A stretch of 64,000 nt of DNA, taken from NCBI RefSeq assembly GCF_021534965.1, contig NZ_CP091037.1:660501-724500 (forward strand), in the 5' to 3' direction. Shown in pieces: positions 26,438-34,631 of this stretch (its first letter is position 1; each line of letters begins with the position of its first letter). Both the position numbers and the translations under genes were made by a program. The notes beneath the pieces were generated by a model. The model made no database searches and was not told where the DNA came from. It was given only the letters and a program-made list of their open reading frames with translations. This DNA comes from Muricauda sp. SCSIO 65647. Lineage in GTDB: Bacteria > Bacteroidota > Bacteroidia > Flavobacteriales > Flavobacteriaceae.

Positions 26438-27610
26438 TTATTTCATATTGGAAATAAATTGTGATTCTTCTTTGGAGCTATTAAGCTCATTAACAAATAC
26501 ATTCATTTCATCGGTGAGTAAGAGAGTTTTTTGGTTACGCCAAAAAGCCTCATTGTATGGAAAGTCAAGTTTGAAAAGGTCCTTGTTACTGGAAACATTT
26601 TTGTTAATATCATTATCGACCAGATTTAGCCCTACCCACAAATAGCTTGCATCATAAATAATAGGGGCTGATGATAAATTTTCTTTGTCATATAATTCAA
26701 CCCTAGCATTTATTTTAGCCTTATCAACATAATAGAGCTTATCTCCAAAATCTTTTTCAAAATGTACGTTCAATTCAAAAAGGATGGTACGATATTTAAC
26801 ACCCCAGTTTTCATCGAAGATATCCGTAGGTCTTTTTTCTATCAAATAAAACTCCTGAATTGCTTTGTCTTCAGAATCTATGATATAATAACCCTCTGTA
26901 TCTGGAATATCGTGTTTCGTATTGGCCTTGAAAAATAATTTGATGGTCTTTCCACTGGCCGATGGGTAATCTTCAATATGGTAATATTTAGGGTTTATTG
27001 CTATAGATGAAAGAATTTTGTCTATTTCATTGAATCCCCACATCTTAAAATAGATTTCTTTTTCCTCTTTCGCAGCTTTGCGCATATTGGTAATTTCAAC
27101 TTCGACATTGTTCTTCGGTTTAGGATTCTTTCTGGTAGATAAAAGTTGTTTTCTTTTCATCAATCCACTGATGTCTTGTAATTTTAACAAGCTGCTGTCC
27201 TTTTTTAAAGAAATCCGAAGGAAAAAAGCTTCAGAAAATGGTTCAAAAGAATGGTTGTTGCCAATTGTAATATAATCACCTAAAGGAAATGCTTCCTCGG
27301 AAATAACAACTTCTTCAAGTTCAAGAAATTTGCTCTTTAAAAATATTGTGTCTCCAATTGAAGGTGACCCTTCATAGCTTTTTGAGAATGGCTCGTAACC
27401 GATTATATTAAAATTGAGGGTATCTCTGAAAACCTCTATTTCGAACCTTCCATCTTCGTTGGTTAGAGTGTGATTACCTCCTGAGAAAACATCAACAAAT
27501 GCTATTGGGTGTTTAGTTTCTTCGTCTAAAACTACACCTGTTGTTTTAGTCTGTGCAGATACTAAATGAAAAATTATAAGATTAGTTGACAAAAAACGTA
27601 ACGTTCTCAT
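26438..27610 (-). CDS. Exported CarboxypepD_reg-like protein of unknown function
   Basis: 390 residues from ATG 27610; the longer frame to 27730 would put an unlikely segment before the signal peptide and cross a hairpin. Residues 1-19 form a signal peptide (cleavage after LVSA). Residues about 20-100 are a CarboxypepD_reg-like beta-sandwich (TTGVVLDEETKHPIAFVDVFSGG ... TNEDGRFEIEV), the domain often at the front of TonB-dependent receptors and surface proteins of Bacteroidota. The rest is an uncharacterised beta-rich domain with no transmembrane barrel signature. It may bind or display the product outside the cell (inference). It ends 25 bases before the fusion enzyme. Confidence 0.78.
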   Translation of the reverse strand: MRTLRFLSTNLIIFHLVSAQTKTTGVVLDEETKHPIAFVDVFSGGNHTLTNEDGRFEIEVFRDTLNFNIIGYEPFSKSYEGSPSIGDTIFLKSKFLELEEVVISEEAFPLGDYITIGNNHSFEPFSEAFFLRISLKKDSSLLKLQDISGLMKRKQLLSTRKNPKPKNNVEVEITNMRKAAKEEKEIYFKMWGFNEIDKILSSIAINPKYYHIEDYPSASGKTIKLFFKANTKHDIPDTEGYYIIDSEDKAIQEFYLIEKRPTDIFDENWGVKYRTILFELNVHFEKDFGDKLYYVDKAKINARVELYDKENLSSAPIIYDASYLWVGLNLVDNDINKNVSSNKDLFKLDFPYNEAFWRNQKTLLLTDEMNVFVNELNSSKEESQFISNMK

Positions 27611-27699
27611 TCTAAATATCTTTAAGATGATGCTGGGAACTGTAACCGAACAAAATACCATTTTAAGAATCAGTAAATCACCAAACTTTTTGCAACGAA

Positions 27700-27727
27700 A
27701 AAGAAAAGGGGATAGAATAATCCCCTC
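27700..27727 (-). terminator. Attenuator-like terminator between peptide genes and downstream enzymes
   Basis: AGGGGAT (27707-27713) and ATCCCCT (27720-27726) form a hairpin with a six-base loop; on the minus strand it is followed by TTTTCTTTTT. Partial terminators placed after precursor genes are common in bacteriocin/RiPP operons and raise precursor dosage over enzyme dosage. Confidence 0.7.
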
Positions 27728-27748
27728 CAAATCAAAATTAGCAGAAAC

Positions 27749-27889
27749 CTATTCTATATCAAAAGTAGCTTCATAGCTTACACCTTCATAACTCGCACCA
27801 ACCTTAACTCGGCTAATCCAGCCCATTTCAAATCTTTTCTCTAATTCCTCAGTTTGAAAACTTTTAAGCAATTCTTCTTGTTCTTTCAT
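27749..27889 (-). CDS. Putative precursor peptide 1 (46 residues)
   Basis: ATG 27889 to TAG 27749. Residues 11-24 read FQTEELEKRFEMGW and align without gaps to peptide 2 (same positions), after which the two sequences diverge. The remaining 22 residues are Ser/Val/Tyr-rich and end in DIE. Charged, helical N-terminal part with a strongly conserved segment and a variable C-terminal part is the pattern of a RiPP leader plus core. No signal peptide. It is the second gene of the leftward operon and is followed by a hairpin terminator. Confidence 0.72.
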   Translation of the reverse strand: MKEQEELLKSFQTEELEKRFEMGWISRVKVGASYEGVSYEATFDIE

Positions 27890-27916
27890 ACTTCAATATT
27901 TGTGTTAAACTCTCAA

Positions 27917-28048
27917 TTACTCAATTCCATCCCAGCTGCCACTGCCTTTGCACTTGACCTCACCCCTTCTTAATCTCCAGCCCATTTCGAAACGTTGTTC
28001 AAGTTCTTCTGGATTAAATTTTTCTAGCACTTTCTTAGATTTTTCCAT
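27917..28048 (-). CDS. Putative precursor peptide 2 (43 residues)
   Basis: ATG 28048 to TAA 27917, 27 bases ahead of peptide 1. Residues 11-24 read FNPEELEQRFEMGW; the following 19 residues are Arg/Lys/Gly-rich, contain one Cys and a second Trp, and end in GIE. Shared and variable parts begin at the same residue numbers as in peptide 1. Both are too short for ordinary gene finding. The pair could also be a small regulatory or toxin-like family; the position in front of a PqqD-M50 and prenyl/terpene-like gene favours the precursor reading. Confidence 0.72.
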   Translation of the reverse strand: MEKSKKVLEKFNPEELEQRFEMGWRLRRGEVKCKGSGSWDGIE

Positions 28049-28495
28049 AGATATAAATTGTAACTGATAAATGAATGACTGAAACTATTTTGAGCTTGTT
28101 TTATCCTATATTCAAAAACATTAGGCAAATCAAACCCCATTTTAAATGATGCTCATCTAGTACTCATGAAAACCAATACTTCATTCAGTAAATTCAGGCA
28201 TATGAATCCTATTTAATGAGCTACACGGATTCTTCGCATACACGATTGTAAAGACAAATAAACAAAAAATTTCTATATACAGCAATTTTTAAGATTTTTT
28301 TCTTGAGACTTCATAAAAAAGATAAGGAAACACGTAAAAAGCGGAAGATCGAGATCAATGACCTTTACCTACTGTAGATAAGAAGAAATCAACTCTTTGA
28401 CAGAAACCTGCACCCCTCTGAAGTGGGCCACTTCAAGATAATGGGTAACAATCTGAAGAAGAAGAAAAAAAGAGAAGGAATGGTCAGAAAAATAG
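28049..28495. other. Non-coding part of the island upstream of the peptide genes
   Basis: About 450 bases without a convincing gene on either strand; the only frames are a 16-codon one near 28165 and a 44-codon Lys/Arg-rich one starting near 28441 that runs through a hairpin and the tRNA-end repeat. It should hold the promoter of the leftward peptide operon, but I see no exact TAnnTTTG there. No integrase or recombinase fragment is recognisable. Confidence 0.5.
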
Positions 28496-28521
28496 AAAAA
28501 CTGTTCGAAAGAACAGTTTTT
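28496..28521. terminator. Perfect hairpin with GAAA loop (bidirectional terminator-like)
   Basis: AAAAACTGTTC, loop GAAA, GAACAGTTTTT: an 11-base perfect stem with A run and T run at its feet. It lies directly left of the truncated tRNA-end repeat and may insulate the island from the tRNA gene. Confidence 0.75.
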
Positions 28522-28525
28522 GTAT

Positions 28526-28542
28526 GTGACCGCGGGAGGATT
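28526..28542 (-). repeat. 17-base direct copy of the tRNA-Arg 3' end
   Basis: GTGACCGCGGGAGGATT is repeated exactly at 28624-28640, where it is the 3' end of the tRNA plus one flanking base. The copy has no matching tRNA body next to it. This is the classic trace of site-specific integration at a tRNA gene. Confidence 0.8.
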
Positions 28543-28582
28543 GGCCCTGCCCTTCCCCGCAACGCTTCGCGTTGAAAATCAA

Positions 28583-28613
28583 AAAAGCAAGCTTTAAGAT
28601 TTTGCTTGCTTTT
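28583..28613. terminator. Terminator following tRNA-Arg
   Basis: AAAAGCAAGC/GCTTGCTTTT stem with an 11-base loop, located just downstream (minus strand) of the tRNA; the flanking A and T runs make it bidirectional. Confidence 0.75.
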
Positions 28614-28624
28614 CGATTTATTCG

Positions 28625-28698
28625 TGACCGCGGGAGGATTCGAACCCCCAACCCTCAGAGCCGAAATCTGATATTCTATCCAGTTGAACTACGCGGCC
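28625..28698 (-). tRNA. tRNA-Arg (anticodon TCG)
   Basis: 74 bases fold into a complete cloverleaf: acceptor GGCCGCG/CGCGGTC with discriminator A, D arm GTTC/GAAT, anticodon stem TCAGA/TCTGA with loop TTTCGGC (anticodon TCG, reads CGA), and T arm with loop TTCGAAT. CCA is not encoded. It is the likely integration site of the island to its left, because its 3' end is repeated there. Confidence 0.95.
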
Positions 28699-28705
28699 TA
28701 ATTTA

Positions 28706-29158
28706 TTATGAACTTAATTTTGATCTTACAATCGTAGAAATCGTCTTGCCATCGGCCTGGCCCGCCAATTCTTTGGTGACAATACCCATTACCTTTCCCA
28801 TGTCTTGCATACCCGATGCCCCTATGGAATCAATGGTCTGAACGACAACTTTCTCAATCTCTTCTTCGGTCAATTGTTCTGGCAAGAATTTTTCAATGAC
28901 GGTGACTTGGGCCAATTCTGGTTCTGCCAGATCATTTCTGCCCTGTTCTTTGAAAATGGCCGCGCTGTCTTTTCGTTGCTTGACCAGTTTTTGTACCAGC
29001 TTCACCTCATCTTCCTCACTCAATGCGGCACCAGCACCTTTCTCGGTCTTTGCAAGCAAGATGGCCGACTTAATGGCACGAAGCGATTCTAAAGCCACGG
29101 TGTCCTTGGCCTTCATCGCTATTTTCATTTCTGTCATTACTTGTTCTTGCAAACCCAT
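28706..29158 (-). CDS. yqeY: GatB/YqeY domain protein
   Basis: 150 residues, the length of stand-alone YqeY. The sequence carries the family features: MGLQEQVMTEMKIAMKAKDTVALESLRAIKSAI at the N-terminus and the C-terminal helical domain with GASGMQDMGKVMGIVTKELAGQADGKTISTIV. The domain matches the tail of GatB, which aids tRNA-dependent amidation, but YqeY itself has no proven reaction. It sits at the end of the dcw cluster, 102 bases after ftsZ, a usual flavobacterial neighbour. Confidence 0.92.
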   Translation of the reverse strand: MGLQEQVMTEMKIAMKAKDTVALESLRAIKSAILLAKTEKGAGAALSEEDEVKLVQKLVKQRKDSAAIFKEQGRNDLAEPELAQVTVIEKFLPEQLTEEEIEKVVVQTIDSIGASGMQDMGKVMGIVTKELAGQADGKTISTIVRSKLSS

Positions 29159-29260
29159 TTTTTGACCTGTTTAGGGCTGCGAAGATAAAAAATAAACCCG
29201 AAAATTTATTCAACTTTCGGGTCTAAAACATCCTTTGTCAAAGATGCCAACTAAACACTA

Positions 29261-31201
29261 CTAATCAACATTATCGTGTAAAAATGAATTGTTCGAACGC
29301 AACTGTATTTCGTCGTTACTGTCTTCGCTCAAAGTGGTTCTTGATACTTTTTGTTCTTTCGGTACCTCGTTCAAATCGACTCCCTGTCGCTTATAGGCCG
29401 GTTCTTTCTCAATTTCATCAACATTGTTCACACTGTTTTTGAACTTATAGTTGAAGTTTTTAAGCTTTTTTCTGCGCTCATCGGCCCTGCTCTTTAAAAG
29501 GTCATCTATAGAGCTTTCAAACGGATTTACATTACCTCTCTTACTATCGTCACCCCCCTTTGAGGCCTCGGTTTTGATTACCTTTTTTTCGAAGACCAGT
29601 TCATCCTCTACCAGTTTGGGTTCGTGGGTTTCCGCTATAGAGGTGGCACCTGTCAACTTGTTTTCAAGTTCCATATATTCTTGAAGGTCATATCTGGTTT
29701 CTCCTTCTTTGTTAAAATCCAAAACAGGTTCTACCTCCACATACTCATTGATATTGATGTCTTTGACCTCTTCATCTAGATCAAAGGTGACCGTATGCTG
29801 CGTTTCTGGCTCTTCTTCTTTGTTCAACGGCATGTCAAAGGCCAATGCGAATTGGTCTTCTTCTTCCTTTTTTGAGGAAACCTCTTCGGCATCTACGACC
29901 TCAATGTCATTGAGAATACTCTTTGCCTCAACGATCACAAAATCATCCTCTACATTCTCAGCGACCACTTCTTCATAGAAGACATTGAAATTTCTGATAT
30001 AACTGGTCGTAGGAATCAATTCATCTTCCGGCATTTTCAAATCACTTTCAACATCTTCTTCCAACTGATGTTTTATGATCGGCTCTTCATCGGCCATGGT
30101 CCGCATTGACGAGGTTGTTTGGGTCTGATCGGTCTGTAGCTCTTGTTCTGCCTTTTGTTCGTCTTCAAGGGTATGGATGATCTTTTTAGATTCGGTATTG
30201 ACGATATCGTTCTGTTGATCGGCTGTAAAACCCGTTGCGATGACTGTAACGGCAATGGCGTCACCCAAATCTTCATCTTCGCCCACACCCATAATGATAT
30301 TGGCACCGTGCCCTGCCTCAATTTGTATATGATCATTGATCTCACCTATTTCATCGATGGTAATCTCTTGGGAACCGGAAACAATCAACAACAGCACATT
30401 CTTTGCACCCGTTATCTTATTGTCATTCAACAATGGGGAATCCAACGCTTTCATAATGGCCTCTGAAGCCCTTGAAGAACCTGATGCCGTAGCAGAGCCC
30501 ATGATTGCCGTACCACTATTGGAAAGCACTGTCTTCGCATCGCGTAAATCGATGTTCTGCGTATAGTGATGGGTAATTACCTCTGCAATACCCCTTGCCG
30601 CCGTCGACAATACTTCGTCAGCTTTTGAGAAACCGGCCTTGAAGCCAAGGTTACCGTAAACCTCACGTAGTTTGTTGTTATTGATAACGATCAATGAATC
30701 GACATTGGCACGAAGTTTCTCGATTCCCAATTGCGCCTGTTTACAACGCATGACCCCCTCAAATTGAAAAGGAATGGTTACGATACCCACGGTCAAAATA
30801 TCCATTTCACGAGCCAATTTGGCGATGATCGGGGCAGCCCCGGTACCTGTTCCACCACCCATACCAGCAGTGATGAACGCCATTTTGGTATTGCCCTCCA
30901 ACATGGTTTTTAGCTCTTCCATACTTTCAACGGCCGCTTGTTCACCCACTTCAGGATTGGCACCCGCACCCAATCCTTCGGTCAATGAAACGCCCAATTG
31001 TATTTTATTCGGTACTGCACTATTCTGCAATGCTTGGGCATCGGTATTACAGATTACAAAATCGACCCCATTGATCCCTGCCTGAAACATGTGGTTGATG
31101 GCATTGCTACCGCCACCGCCAACGCCGATTACTTTTATGACATTGCTCTTGTTTTTCGGCAGATCAAAAGAAATGTTGTCTAATTCAATGTTCTTGCTCA
31201 T
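29261..31201 (-). CDS. ftsZ: Cell division GTPase FtsZ with long acidic linker
   Basis: 646 residues. Tubulin-like GTPase that forms the Z ring. The GTPase core is in residues about 15-330: VIGVGGGGSNAINHM, NTDAQAL, the tubulin signature GGGTGTGAAPIIAK and the T7 region. The C-terminal half is a long acidic, low-complexity linker (many Glu/Asp), ending in the flavobacterial C-terminal peptide IQLRSNNSFLHDNVD, which presumably contacts FtsA and other partners. It is the last core gene of the dcw operon, 39 bases after ftsA. Confidence 0.97.
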   Translation of the reverse strand: MSKNIELDNISFDLPKNKSNVIKVIGVGGGGSNAINHMFQAGINGVDFVICNTDAQALQNSAVPNKIQLGVSLTEGLGAGANPEVGEQAAVESMEELKTMLEGNTKMAFITAGMGGGTGTGAAPIIAKLAREMDILTVGIVTIPFQFEGVMRCKQAQLGIEKLRANVDSLIVINNNKLREVYGNLGFKAGFSKADEVLSTAARGIAEVITHHYTQNIDLRDAKTVLSNSGTAIMGSATASGSSRASEAIMKALDSPLLNDNKITGAKNVLLLIVSGSQEITIDEIGEINDHIQIEAGHGANIIMGVGEDEDLGDAIAVTVIATGFTADQQNDIVNTESKKIIHTLEDEQKAEQELQTDQTQTTSSMRTMADEEPIIKHQLEEDVESDLKMPEDELIPTTSYIRNFNVFYEEVVAENVEDDFVIVEAKSILNDIEVVDAEEVSSKKEEEDQFALAFDMPLNKEEEPETQHTVTFDLDEEVKDININEYVEVEPVLDFNKEGETRYDLQEYMELENKLTGATSIAETHEPKLVEDELVFEKKVIKTEASKGGDDSKRGNVNPFESSIDDLLKSRADERRKKLKNFNYKFKNSVNNVDEIEKEPAYKRQGVDLNEVPKEQKVSRTTLSEDSNDEIQLRSNNSFLHDNVD

Positions 31202-31240
31202 GATGTTTTTCTTACGGGTTATTTTTTTGATGGATGTTTT

Positions 31241-32566
31241 TTACTCTGCGTTATCTAAAAAATCTTTTAATTTCTCTGACCACTTGTCAAAAATGGACTT
31301 TCGCTCTTTTTGAGCCTGGCCTTTTTGTGCTGCCGAAGCTTCCTGGCCGACCAAAACTTCTTCTGGCTCGGTCTCGGCCGCTGCCCATTCTTTTTTGTTT
31401 TCCTTGATATTCTTAAGGGCGTTCATTAACAGACCGACTGCCGTGGCATAAAGGGGACTGGCAATTTCTTCATCGGAATCACCTGCCAAATGCTCATTCG
31501 GATAACCGATTCGGGTATCCATACCGGTTATATATTCTACCAACTGCTTTAAATGCTTCAATTGGCTTCCGCCACCGGTCAATACGATACCGGCAATCAG
31601 TTTTTTCTTTTGGTCTTCATGGCCATAGTTCTTGATCTCTACATACACCTGCTCAATAATTTCCACTACGCGGGCATGAATGATCTTTGAAAGGTTTTTC
31701 AAGGTGATTTCCTTGGGCTCCCTTCCCCTTAAACCAGGAATTGAAACAATTTCATTGTCTTTGTTTTCACCGGGCCATGCCGAACCGAACTTGATTTTCA
31801 ACAGTTCAGCCTGCTTTTCGATGATCGAACAGCCTTCTTTGATGTCTTCGGTAATCACATTGCCCCCAAAGGGTATCACACTGGTATGGCGAATGATACC
31901 GTCTTTGAAAATGGCAAGGTCAGTGGTACCGCCCCCAATATCGATAAGTGCGACACCTGCTTCCTTTTCTTCTTGGCTGAGTACCGCTTCGGCCGACGCT
32001 AAAGGCTCTAAGGTGATGTTGGCAAGGTCTAAACCCGCACTTTTGATACATCTTCCTATATTTTTGATGGACGATACCTGACCGACCACCACATGAAAAT
32101 TGGCTTCCAATCGACCACCGTACATGCCTATGGGCTGTTTGATTTCTGACTGCCCATCGACCTTGTACTCTTGTGGCAATACGTGTATGATTTCTTCCCC
32201 GGGAAGCATGACCAGTTTATAGACCTGGTTGCAAAGTCTATCGAGATCGTCTTCATTGATGACCTCTTCAGAATCTGGCCGGGTGATGTAATCGCTGTGC
32301 TGTAGGCTTCTGATGTGCTGACCGGCAATACCGACCACCACAGAGCCTATTTTGAGCCCTGAGTTCACCTCTGCTTGCTCTATTGCTTGCTGGATCGAAG
32401 AAATCGTTTGGGTGATATTATTGACCACCCCACGGTGTACGCCCAGACTCTTTGAACGACCTGTGCCCAGCACCTCGATCTTGCCGTATTCGTTTTCCCT
32501 ACCGATGATGGCGACTATCTTGGTGGTACCGATGTCTAAACCAACTGAATAATTACCTTGTTCCAT
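31241..32566 (-). CDS. ftsA: Cell division protein FtsA
   Basis: 441 residues. Actin-like ATPase that anchors FtsZ to the membrane. Actin-fold blocks are visible: VGLDIGTTKIVAIIG at the start, the SHS2-like 1C domain around 85-165, IDIGGGTTDLAIFKDG (phosphate 2) near 205, and IVLTGGGSQLKHL (adenosine) near 330. After the core comes a charged linker and the C-terminal KSIFDKWSEKLKDFLDNAE, an amphipathic helix suited to membrane targeting. Three bases separate it from ftsQ. Confidence 0.96.
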   Translation of the reverse strand: MEQGNYSVGLDIGTTKIVAIIGRENEYGKIEVLGTGRSKSLGVHRGVVNNITQTISSIQQAIEQAEVNSGLKIGSVVVGIAGQHIRSLQHSDYITRPDSEEVINEDDLDRLCNQVYKLVMLPGEEIIHVLPQEYKVDGQSEIKQPIGMYGGRLEANFHVVVGQVSSIKNIGRCIKSAGLDLANITLEPLASAEAVLSQEEKEAGVALIDIGGGTTDLAIFKDGIIRHTSVIPFGGNVITEDIKEGCSIIEKQAELLKIKFGSAWPGENKDNEIVSIPGLRGREPKEITLKNLSKIIHARVVEIIEQVYVEIKNYGHEDQKKKLIAGIVLTGGGSQLKHLKQLVEYITGMDTRIGYPNEHLAGDSDEEIASPLYATAVGLLMNALKNIKENKKEWAAAETEPEEVLVGQEASAAQKGQAQKERKSIFDKWSEKLKDFLDNAE

Positions 32567-32569
32567 ACC

Positions 32570-33289
32570 CTATATTTTGGTGCAAACCACTTGATTTTCG
32601 AATTCTAAACTTACTGTTGCGTATTTTTCCAAAGTCTTGTCTTTGGTAGCCTTCGCATAAAAGGCCATGAAATTTTTGAACTTTTCATTGAGATTTTCGA
32701 TTCCACCAAGGTCCACTACAAAATTCTCCATCCTGAATTTGAGCTGGTAACTGCCCTCATCTTCTATGTGGATACCGATGACGTTCATCCGAAGAAATTC
32801 ATCCTTGTTGATGTACTCCAATATGGTGTACGCATCCTCAAGGCTCTTACCTGTTATTTTACCTGTGATGATGGGCACCCGTGCCGAATGGTTCTTTGAC
32901 AACGGCATGTGTTTACCTTGGTCATCCAAATAAAATTTAGAGGCCCCTTCGACCCTTCCGATGGGTCTTCGTTGAACGATTTTTGTGATTAAATCTCCGT
33001 TTACAGTAAAATAGACCTGGGCATTCTTCACCATGGCATTAGACTCAACTAACTGCTCTATGGTATTCAAAGCTACCTCTTCTTTAGGCCTATTCTTTAA
33101 GCTTCCGTAATTTTTCATTAACAATTTATTAACCGTAGCTTCGGTTAGGTACAAGTCGTTGTCTCCCAAAAATTTAATCGATATTTCATTGACCTTTTTC
33201 AGGTTGCTGCGATGGTTTGAGAAACCATAAAGACCTATAATGGCCAAAACCAGCACAGATAATTTTATGTGGTCAGCATTAACTCGCAT
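32570..33289 (-). CDS. ftsQ: Cell division protein FtsQ
   Basis: 239 residues. Short cytoplasmic start, one transmembrane segment (about residues 9-24, LSVLVLAIIGLYGF), then a periplasmic POTRA-like region. Sequence conservation of FtsQ is low in Bacteroidota; position between murC and ftsA, topology and length make the call. It overlaps murC by 11 bases. Confidence 0.85.
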   Translation of the reverse strand: MRVNADHIKLSVLVLAIIGLYGFSNHRSNLKKVNEISIKFLGDNDLYLTEATVNKLLMKNYGSLKNRPKEEVALNTIEQLVESNAMVKNAQVYFTVNGDLITKIVQRRPIGRVEGASKFYLDDQGKHMPLSKNHSARVPIITGKITGKSLEDAYTILEYINKDEFLRMNVIGIHIEDEGSYQLKFRMENFVVDLGGIENLNEKFKNFMAFYAKATKDKTLEKYATVSLEFENQVVCTKI

Positions 33290-34631
33290 ATGCTAATTGT
33301 CTTTTGATGTTGGGCACCTCAAGGCCTATGTCACCGGCCCCCATGGTCACTACAACATCGGGTTTATATACTTTTATTCTTTCAACAAGATTTTGCTTGT
33401 CTACCAGTTCTTTGTTCGGATTTTCAATCTGCCGTAACAACCACTCGGCATTGACCCCTTCAATGGGTTCTTCTCTTGCGGGATAAATTTCAAGCAAAAG
33501 CACTACATCAAACTTGCCCAAGCTCTTGGCAAAACCATCGGCAAAATCTCTGGTTCTAGAAAAAAGATGGGGTTGAAACACCGATACCACTTTTTTCTGG
33601 GGATGCATTTCTGCAATGGCTCCATACACGGCATCTATCTCTGTTGGGTGGTGGGCGTAATCGTCGATGAAGACGAAATCTTTTTCTTTGATCTGATATG
33701 AGAACCTTCGCTGCACCCCTTTGAACGTACCCAGGGCCTTGGCAAGGCGGTGGGGTGGGCAACCCAATTGCACCGCCATTGCAAAAGCAGCTAATCCATT
33801 GAGCAAATTGTGTCTGCCCGGTTTGCCGAATCGAACGTTCGTCAATGTTTCGGCGGGAGTTTTCAGATCAAATAGGTAGGTACCATGTTCAACTTTGATA
33901 TTTTCTATTTCATAGTCTGATGCGTCTTCAATACCAAACGTTATGCCCTTTAAAGGCAATCCGTTTTTAACGAACAGCTTGCCTTCAGGTTTCAGTTTTT
34001 TGGCAAAGTCATTGAATGACTTTTGCAGTTCGCCGGCATCGCCATAAATATCTAAATGATCGGCATCCATAGAGGTAATGCAGGCAACATCTGGTGAAAG
34101 GTGCAAAAATGAACGGTCGTATTCATCTGCCTCAACTACAGCATGTTCTATGCCCTCTAATACAAAGTTGCTGTCGAAATCTTCAGAAATACCACCCAGA
34201 AAAGCAACGAACGGAACACCTGATTCTTTCAACAGGTGAGCCAAAATACACGATGTAGTGGTTTTACCATGGGTGCCTGCAACGGCAAAGCAGAAGGTAT
34301 CACGGGTAATCATGCCCAAAACCGCTGCCCTCTTTTTAACGACGAAGGCCTTATCGATGAAATAATTAAGTTCTTTCAACTCTTTGGGCACAGCCGGTGT
34401 GTAAACAACCAAGGTGTCTTCAGAATTCTTGAATTCTTCAGAAATGAGATCGACATCATCTTTATAGTGGACCGATATACCTGAATCGATCAGTTCAGCG
34501 GTAAGCGGTGTGGCCGTTTTATCATATCCGGCAACATTTTTGCCAATAAATTTGAAGTACCGCGCCAATGCCGACATGCCAATGCCACCGACACCTATAA
34601 AATACACGTTATGTACACGGGTCAAATTCAC
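33279..34631 (-). CDS. murC: UDP-N-acetylmuramate--L-alanine ligase
   Basis: 450 residues. Adds L-Ala to UDP-MurNAc, the first peptide step of peptidoglycan precursor synthesis. N-terminal Rossmann domain with IGVGGIGMSALARYF (about 11-25), central ATP-binding AGTHGKTTTSCILAH (about 118-132), and a C-terminal ligase domain with DDYAHHPTEIDAV. Overlaps murG by one base and ftsQ by eleven. Confidence 0.96.
   Translation of the reverse strand: MNLTRVHNVYFIGVGGIGMSALARYFKFIGKNVAGYDKTATPLTAELIDSGISVHYKDDVDLISEEFKNSEDTLVVYTPAVPKELKELNYFIDKAFVVKKRAAVLGMITRDTFCFAVAGTHGKTTTSCILAHLLKESGVPFVAFLGGISEDFDSNFVLEGIEHAVVEADEYDRSFLHLSPDVACITSMDADHLDIYGDAGELQKSFNDFAKKLKPEGKLFVKNGLPLKGITFGIEDASDYEIENIKVEHGTYLFDLKTPAETLTNVRFGKPGRHNLLNGLAAFAMAVQLGCPPHRLAKALGTFKGVQRRFSYQIKEKDFVFIDDYAHHPTEIDAVYGAIAEMHPQKKVVSVFQPHLFSRTRDFADGFAKSLGKFDVVLLLEIYPAREEPIEGVNAEWLLRQIENPNKELVDKQNLVERIKVYKPDVVVTMGAGDIGLEVPNIKRQLAYAS

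Noticed and set aside
27611-27730. N-terminal extension of the exported protein to 27730.
   Set aside because: It would place about 40 residues ahead of a clear signal peptide and translate through the attenuator hairpin; the ATG at 27610 is preferred.
23304-28048. Known lanthipeptide, lasso peptide or microviridin cluster.
   Set aside because: No LanB/LanC/LanM, lasso cyclase/B1-B2 protease or ATP-grasp ligase is present; the enzymes are prenyl/terpene-like and M50.
28441-28575. 44-codon Lys/Arg-rich frame on the plus strand running through the hairpin and tRNA-end copy.
   Set aside because: It crosses a perfect terminator-like hairpin and the att-like repeat, and its composition is low complexity; most likely non-coding.
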